From the NCBI RefSeq assembly GCF_028502605.1, contig NC_079233.1, positions 3,100,001 to 3,164,000 of the forward strand: 64,000 nucleotides of DNA, written 5' to 3'. Positions 59,269 through 64,000 of the stretch are shown here, piece after piece. Position numbers and translations under genes: made by a program. The notes beneath the pieces are model-generated. The model saw nothing but the letters and a program-made list of their open reading frames with translations, was not told the DNA's origin and ran no database searches. Numbering within the stretch: position 1 is the first letter of the stretch; every line of letters starts with the position of its first letter. This DNA comes from Trichoderma breve. Taxonomy: Eukaryota > Ascomycota > Sordariomycetes > Hypocreales > Hypocreaceae.

Positions 59269-60024
59269 TTACATCTTGGCCTTGATATCCTCACACAGAG
59301 CTTTAAGCTTCTCCATATCACCGCTAGTAGCGGGCCAGGAGATGCCCAGGCCTTCAGTCTCATTGGGCTTCGGAATCTAATCCGAGGGCATTAGTTAGAG
59401 TCAAAGGCTGGCGCATTGAACTGATCGAGGGTAGTAGTGGTCATACCATGTGGAAGTGGACCTGTGGCAGTCAATGTCAGCTTGTCATTCACTCAGCATT
59501 TCGCAGTCACAATATAGTTGAGGCTTACATGATGCACTTGCTGGTGGGCAATGGTTCCGTTGTTTTGGAGGATGTTGTAATCCGTGGCTCCAGTAGCCGT
59601 CACCAGCTTCTTGAGAGTAGGCTGAATGAAGCAAACATATGGTTAGCACGTGAAGAAGTAGATGAAGCAATTAACGGATGTGTTACCAGAATCTCGGAGA
59701 GCTGATCATCGGGAATATCAGCCAGCTTTGCGCCATGATACTTTGGGATGACAAGCTACATTAGTGGCACAGGGTTAGTAGTCTGCCGGTGACCTTGATG
59801 GGTAGGAGGAGATTTACAGCATGGCCCTTGCTTAGCGGCCCGATGTCGAGGAAAGCAAGCGTCTTTTCGCTCTCAAAGAGCTTCAGAGCCGGGATCTCGC
59901 CTGGTGCAAGATGCTGTTAGTTCTGTTGTAAGAGCGGGAGGGGTAGCTTGTCTTGGTAGTGGCGTTTTGACATTTTCGTTTTGCTAAACTCACCCTTGAT
60001 AATGCGGCAGAATATACAAGACAT
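59269..60024 (-). CDS. HNT1: HIT-family nucleotide hydrolase HNT1
   Basis: Hint-branch purine nucleoside phosphoramidase. Six exons: 60024-59994, 59900-59818, 59755-59687, 59621-59529, 59461-59447 and 59376-59269, giving 132 aa. The start MSCIFCRIIKGEIPALKLFE is typical, with CxxC. Next come AFLDIGPLSKGHALVIPKYH and TDYNILQNNGTIAHQQVHH. The histidine triad H-V-H-F-H-M-I is assembled from exon 4 (first His) and exon 5 (VHFHM), so a 15-nt exon supplies the catalytic His. The protein ends KALCEDIKAKM, in line with other fungal members. The stop codon overlaps a GTAAGT sequence, but no suitable acceptor follows in the next 160 nt. Confidence 0.93.
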
Positions 60025-60516
60025 GGTTACTTTTATGTGGGTGAGGACTGGTGATGAAGAGGTCAAGTTATAAGTTGGGTATTGAAGATGAGCCTGACGG
60101 TGGCAGAAAGTAGTGGAGAGGACTGACTTGAGGGAAGTGAGTGACAAGATATTACTAGATGAAGAGGGGCTTGTGTACGTATTACATCACCTGCGACAAT
60201 GGGATTATATAGCGGGTAATGCAAAATAAATTGAAAATAAATTAAATATCGAATAAAAATCGCTACTATTACTACAATTCACTACATTGATATCATCGAT
60301 GCAATTTTTTGGGTGTAGGCGGTAGAACTTATTCCTCCAACCATTCTTATGTCTCTTATATGAATCAAGTAGCTCACCTATACTAGACATGCACTTGGAT
60401 TACCTACCCCAGATTACATACGCATGGCGATTGGATGAAAATAGGCGTGATTGCTAGAATGAATGCATTATTTTTTACTATATACCCATGATCTAATTTT
60501 GGCGCAAGCAAAGTCC
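60025..60516. other. Intergenic region between HNT1 and NDUFB9
   Basis: 492 nt: HNT1 promoter and NDUFB9 3' flank. AT rich around 60220-60300. No gene seen. Confidence 0.55.
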
Positions 60517-61052
60517 TCAATGCCCATTCGCGTGGTGTGGGGGAGCTATCAAATATTAGCAGTCGAAACAAGCGCAGGGTGTGCATTCGCTCACGGTCTA
60601 AGATCGGAGATGGTAGGTTTCGCTCAAATTTGGATCCTGCTCAATTAGCTTCTGTTTTATTTCGTATGCGCGATTGTATGTGTCGTCTCACCTCCTGGTG
60701 CGGTTGGCGGAACGTATGGGTCGGGGTGTTTCCAGCTTTCGAGTAACTTTTCTGTCTCCGCTAACAGGGCCTGCAAGAGAATTAATGGCGGTCCTCCATT
60801 GAAGCGCGGGTAATGTTGACTGACTCTCTGTTGCCGGGGATCTGTGACCTTCTTGTTGGCCTCAAACAGGGACCGAATATAGAGCGCCTGGCCTCGCCAT
60901 AGGTGACGATGGACAGCCCAGTCCAGCGCAAGCTTCAATGAGCGACGGTATAGTGACCTAGAAATTGGACATTATCGGTTAGAATCGAGTACGTCGACGG
61001 TCGCAGGCTTGATTGATGTATGTACTGACAGAGCAGCTTGTCGCGTCGTCAT
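60517..61052 (-). CDS. Complex I LYR subunit, NDUFB9/B22 type
   Basis: LYR-motif accessory subunit of mitochondrial complex I membrane arm. Five exons: 61052-61030, 60957-60825, 60770-60692, 60636-60595 and 60545-60517, giving 101 aa. The mature reading is MTTRQAALSLYRRSLKLALD, then RHLWRGQALYIRSLFEANKK, DPRQQRALLAETEKLLESWK and HPDPYVPPTAPGGSKFERNL, ending PSPILDPPPHHANGH. The LYR motif is intact and spans the first junction (donor GTCAGT, 23-nt first exon). The two last exons are 42 and 29 nt. They are set from the family end block APGGSKFERNLPSP; the final 29-nt exon is the least certain part. The intron at 60824-60771 is 54 nt and contains no stop. Confidence 0.86.
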
Positions 61053-61685
61053 GTTGGCTAGATGGTGGTCCTGGCGAAAAGACCGTGGTTTGAATTGGCA
61101 GTAGATCTCTCGGAGGTTGACGGTTGGTACACAGAAGTAGAATTGTCTGCCTTACGCCGGACTCACATTCTAAGGCAACAACACGACCGTTAGCCGGCCA
61201 TGCTTTTAACGTCTTGCTAAAATACCTATGTAGTGTTAATCCCGTTAGGGAAGTTTTTTTTAGTGCTATACAATGACAAAAAATCTTTAAAAATTCAGTT
61301 TAAAATTCAATTAAACTATATAAATACATTATTTAATTATTTTTCTTTAGAAAAATACCATGAAGTATTAAAAAAATCGTTATACTAAGTATTGTTATGA
61401 ATCATTATTTCTAATAAAAATTAATTTAGCTTATAATAAATTGTAAAAACATTGAATTTATTTTAGCTTATAGAAGTTATCTTATGTAATTTTTTTTATT
61501 CACTTGTTGCTTACATTGCGCTTCTTGCGTCGAGTCGCCCTGGACCGCCGCGATTTAGTGCATTGAGATTTACCTGATCTCTGTCTTGGTACCTACCACC
61601 TACTAAACTCCCTAGGTGCAGTAGCTGTGCAGTCTACCAAGTGCCGGATACTTGGGGGACTGATTCGACTGGCGCACGAGCAGCG
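61053..61685. other. Divergent promoter region, NDUFB9 to RBD2
   Basis: 633 nt, containing an AT-rich island (61225-61510). No gene recognised. Confidence 0.6.
61225..61510. repeat. AT-rich island, possible decayed element
   Basis: Roughly 80% A+T by eye, with tracts of TTTTAAAA type, sharply bounded by GC-rich DNA on both sides. No coding potential or terminal repeats identified. It may be a RIP-degraded relic or promoter spacer. Confidence 0.35.
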
Positions 61686-62702
61686 ATGCCGAGTATCCAA
61701 GGCTTCAATACCTTGAGGGCAAGATCATACATCTTTCGCTTACCTTTATTTACCCGTGCTATCCTACTGGCGATAATATGTTTCTGGCTGGCTAGCTTGC
61801 CGGGCTACTGGGATGTGAGGCTCTGGGGCTCTCTGATCCCGGACAAGATGTCCTTTGCAGCAGGTAATCAATGTGCTCTGAAATCTGGGTTGGCTGTGAA
61901 TGATCTGACTTGGCCTTAGGATACCGGTTGAATACATTCCCTCTTATCCATCTCAACTTCCTCCATGCAGTTCTCAATGTTGTTGCGTTGACGCCATTGA
62001 TGGAACGATTCGAAAGCGAATATGGAACTCTGACTACATTGGCACTTTTCTTTGGACGTAGGGATATATCCTCAACCCAATCTTTATGCCATTGGTCTAA
62101 CGGAAGCAGCTCTGACAACGATTCCTGCCGTTCTGTATCTCTTCATTGAGATTGCCATACTCCGTGCCAACCATGCCGTCATGGGCGCCAGGTAAAACTA
62201 CCTCAACAATGCTCAGGAGTAACGAGAGGGATTGGTTATACTAACTTGGTCTCGGTAGTATCTGGGTGTTTTTGCTGTTGGGCATGGAAGCGATCCGAAC
62301 GTATAAATCGAACCCATATCTGGTCATTGGGACATATCAACTCCCTACCTGGACCACGCCCCTACTTATGATAGTGGTTGTTGCCGCGCTGCTGCCAAGC
62401 ACTAGTTTGTTGGGCCATCTTTGTGGCGTTGGCGTTGGTTATATCGGTATGGTCTCCAACTTTGCACATGAGCCGTGGATCTTACAACTAACAACCGTTT
62501 TGTAGCTGGCCTTGGCTACGTAAAGTTGCTCGCACCTCCAGAGTGGGCACTTCGATGGATCGAATCTCGCCTGAACCTCCTTGCCATATTGCCGCACTAT
62601 GTCAGCGTTGACCAAAAGACATATGGTAGATTTGGTGTTTTGCCCTCCACCAATCGCCCTGTTGGAGGCGCGTCGACAGAGTTAGTAGGAGTGGGTGCTT
62701 AA
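61686..62702 (+). CDS. RBD2: Rhomboid intramembrane protease RBD2
   Basis: Serine protease of the rhomboid class in Golgi/ER membranes, processing SREBP-type precursors in fungi. Five exons: 61686-61863, 61920-62057, 62110-62191, 62259-62446 and 62506-62702, giving 260 aa. Rhomboid blocks: RAILLAIICFWLASLPGYW, HLNFLHAVLNVVALTPLMERFE, IPAVLYLFIEIAILRANH, active-site MGASIWVFLLLGME and GHLCGVGVGYIAGLGY with the catalytic His. The serine codon is split as AG|T by intron 3. The C-terminus matches Rbd2 (PPEWALRWIE). Positions of the Ser and His fit the family, so activity is likely. Confidence 0.92.
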
Positions 62703-63281
62703 ATATATGAGCGGCTTCATATGACGCAGCCATTTGGATGCATATTACGCGGTGTTGACATTCGATTGCTTTGCGAAGCTGATCGTTAGTCAGAACAAAA
62801 TGGAGTGTTGTTATGGGTAAATCGTGGGAATGACAGGTTACTCGCGGCTCAGACGTTGATTATACATATGAGTTCGTTATCAAGGATAACCTGAAGCCAT
62901 AGCGAACATACAATGTCTGATAAGAAATAGAAGGCATCATTCAATTGCTCCCATAAGCGTTCGGTGAATCGATTCAATGAGCCACATTGTAATGCGTCAG
63001 TTCAGGTGGGGCCATGCCTGCGTTACGTGTAAAGCGGTACCAAGAACTCCGTACTGTAAAACTAAAAAAAGACGGGCTTGGAAGGGAAAGGGAAGACCCA
63101 TCAAATAATTCCGGGACGTACCTGTCGCATGTCACTTTATTTTCATGCACATGGTCTACTTGCAAGATCCAAGTCCTGATTGCTCTGTTTCTGCGATTTA
63201 GACGTCACCACACTACGAAGAGGACACCCGCCTTGAAATCGACTCGCTGCCCATCTGGGACTTTGGCCCTGCTTCTATGCA
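62703..63281. other. Intergenic region between RBD2 and the MIT/AAA gene
   Basis: 579 nt. Promoter region of the last gene; no gene seen. Confidence 0.55.
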
Positions 63282-64000
63282 ATGCTCAGCAACAGAGATA
63301 GCACCGCCCTTCAGAAAACCTATGATTCAAGTTACCTCAGTTGTTCAACGGCTGTGTATTATGAAGGCCAGGTAAGGCGATGATGGGTGGCCTCATCTCG
63401 TTCTAATATGCTGTTCTCAACTACTTGCCCAGGCTGACACTTCGTTTTCCCTTTAGGGCGATGAGAGCGAGGCTACTCGACATTGGAAGGCCGCACTTCG
63501 ACGCATAAATGAATACTACGCGTCGACAAGCGCACCAAGAGTCGCCGGGACATACACCGATACGGATGCTGCCTTGATAGACGCGGTGAAAGAGCTGGAG
63601 CTACAATGCAAAGAAAGAATTGACCTCTTGGAAGCGCTGAAGCTGTCCCGGCAAGAGGGCGTTGCTTCGACGTATCGTGACAATACCGCACAAGCCACTG
63701 GCAGCTCCAGCCAGGTATCGGGGACCATAGGGCAAGGCTCTATCCCTGCGGTAACATATTCCGAACTTTCACGTCCTTCGTTCTCGACGAGGAATTCACT
63801 TGAGGCAATGACGTCATCTGAAGAAGCGATTAGGAGGATCCATAGCACCCCTGCCGATTCAACTCAACGAGTTGCCTACTCGCTTCCCACTTCGAGAACC
63901 CCAGATTTGCCTGACATGCGAAGCGACAAGGCGGCCCGGGCTCCAAGCCCCGAGAAGCGCACTATGAGGACTACACTGCGATCCAAGAAGACCAGTGATC
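63282..64000 (+). CDS. N-terminal part of an MIT-domain protein, probable SAP1/spastin-like AAA ATPase
   Basis: The frame runs off the right edge. Exon 1 (63282-63371) and exon 2 (from 63457) join in phase 0 across an 85-nt intron with donor GTAAGG. The joined sequence LSCSTAVYYEGQGDESEATR, continuing to RHWKAALRRINEYYASTSAP and IDAVKELELQCKERIDLLEA, has the helix pattern of an MIT domain as found at the N-terminus of fungal Sap1/Yta6 and spastin-like AAA ATPases. The rest visible is a Ser/Thr-rich linker (TRTPDLPDMR and others). The ATPase domain would lie beyond base 64000, so the assignment is tentative. The ATG at 63282 is the first in frame with this exon; extra upstream exons cannot be excluded. 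Confidence 0.6.

Noticed and set aside
59269..59276. Extra HNT1 exon, because the stop codon overlaps a GTAAGT
   Set aside because: The nearest acceptors give an impossibly short intron (26 nt), and the family normally ends at this point.

Overview
The window is nuclear DNA from a filamentous ascomycete, most likely a Sordariomycete of the Hypocreales type. The evidence is short introns (about 50-110 nt) with GTRNGT donors, CTRAC-type branch sites and YAG acceptors, gene density of about one gene per 2.5 kb on both strands, monocistronic genes, CT-rich 5' leaders, and products that are ordinary Pezizomycotina housekeeping proteins. Species cannot be named from the sequence alone. I rebuilt 25 protein-coding genes exon by exon; two run off the ends of the window. 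I saw no rRNA, tRNA, CRISPR array or intact transposon.

Layout, left to right (+ or - strand): ERV1 3' part (+), pyruvate decarboxylase (+), TAN1-like tRNA acetylation factor (+), ecdysoneless/SGT1 (-), SMC6 (+), COQ9 (-), a GBP2/HRB1-like SR protein with three RRMs and ten coding exons (+), SRP14 (-), P58/DNAJC3-like ER co-chaperone (+), MRS3/4 mitoferrin (+), ATG9 (-), dihydrolipoyl dehydrogenase LPD1 (-), SGD1/NOM1 (-), YTP1-like membrane protein (+), a tiny RSA3-domain protein (-), UBP8 (+), EFM5 (-), delta-8 sphingolipid desaturase (-), divergent histones H2A (-) and H2B (+), SQS1 (-), complex I 40-kDa subunit (+), a CRAL-TRIO protein (+), HIT hydrolase HNT1 (-), complex I LYR subunit NDUFB9 (-), rhomboid RBD2 (+), and the N-terminal part of an MIT/AAA ATPase (+).

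These genes do not form one pathway or a biosynthetic cluster. Many products act in mitochondria (ERV1, COQ9, mitoferrin, LPD1, two complex I subunits). Others act in RNA and ribosome biology (TAN1, GBP2, SGD1, RSA3, SQS1, EFM5), the ER and secretory route (SRP14, P58, RBD2), chromatin and genome maintenance (SMC6, UBP8, H2A, H2B), or autophagy (ATG9). Several neighbours are convergent with 3' gaps of 160-290 nt (TAN1/ECD, SMC6/COQ9, UBP8/EFM5, H2B/SQS1, CRAL-TRIO/HNT1).

I found no convincing undescribed biological system. The most unusual material is gene architecture: an 8-nt microexon inside RRM1 of the GBP2 gene, a 15-nt exon carrying the core of the HIT catalytic triad, a 14-nt exon in the complex I 40-kDa gene, an inferred GC-AG intron in SQS1, stop-free introns of length 3n in P58 and NDUFB9, and an intron splitting the rhomboid catalytic serine codon. 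Non-coding oddities are a 19-bp minisatellite upstream of ATG9, a 9-bp motif cluster near 37.4 kb, a repeat pair differing only by transitions at 26.2-26.4 kb (RIP-like), and an AT-rich island near 61.2-61.5 kb.
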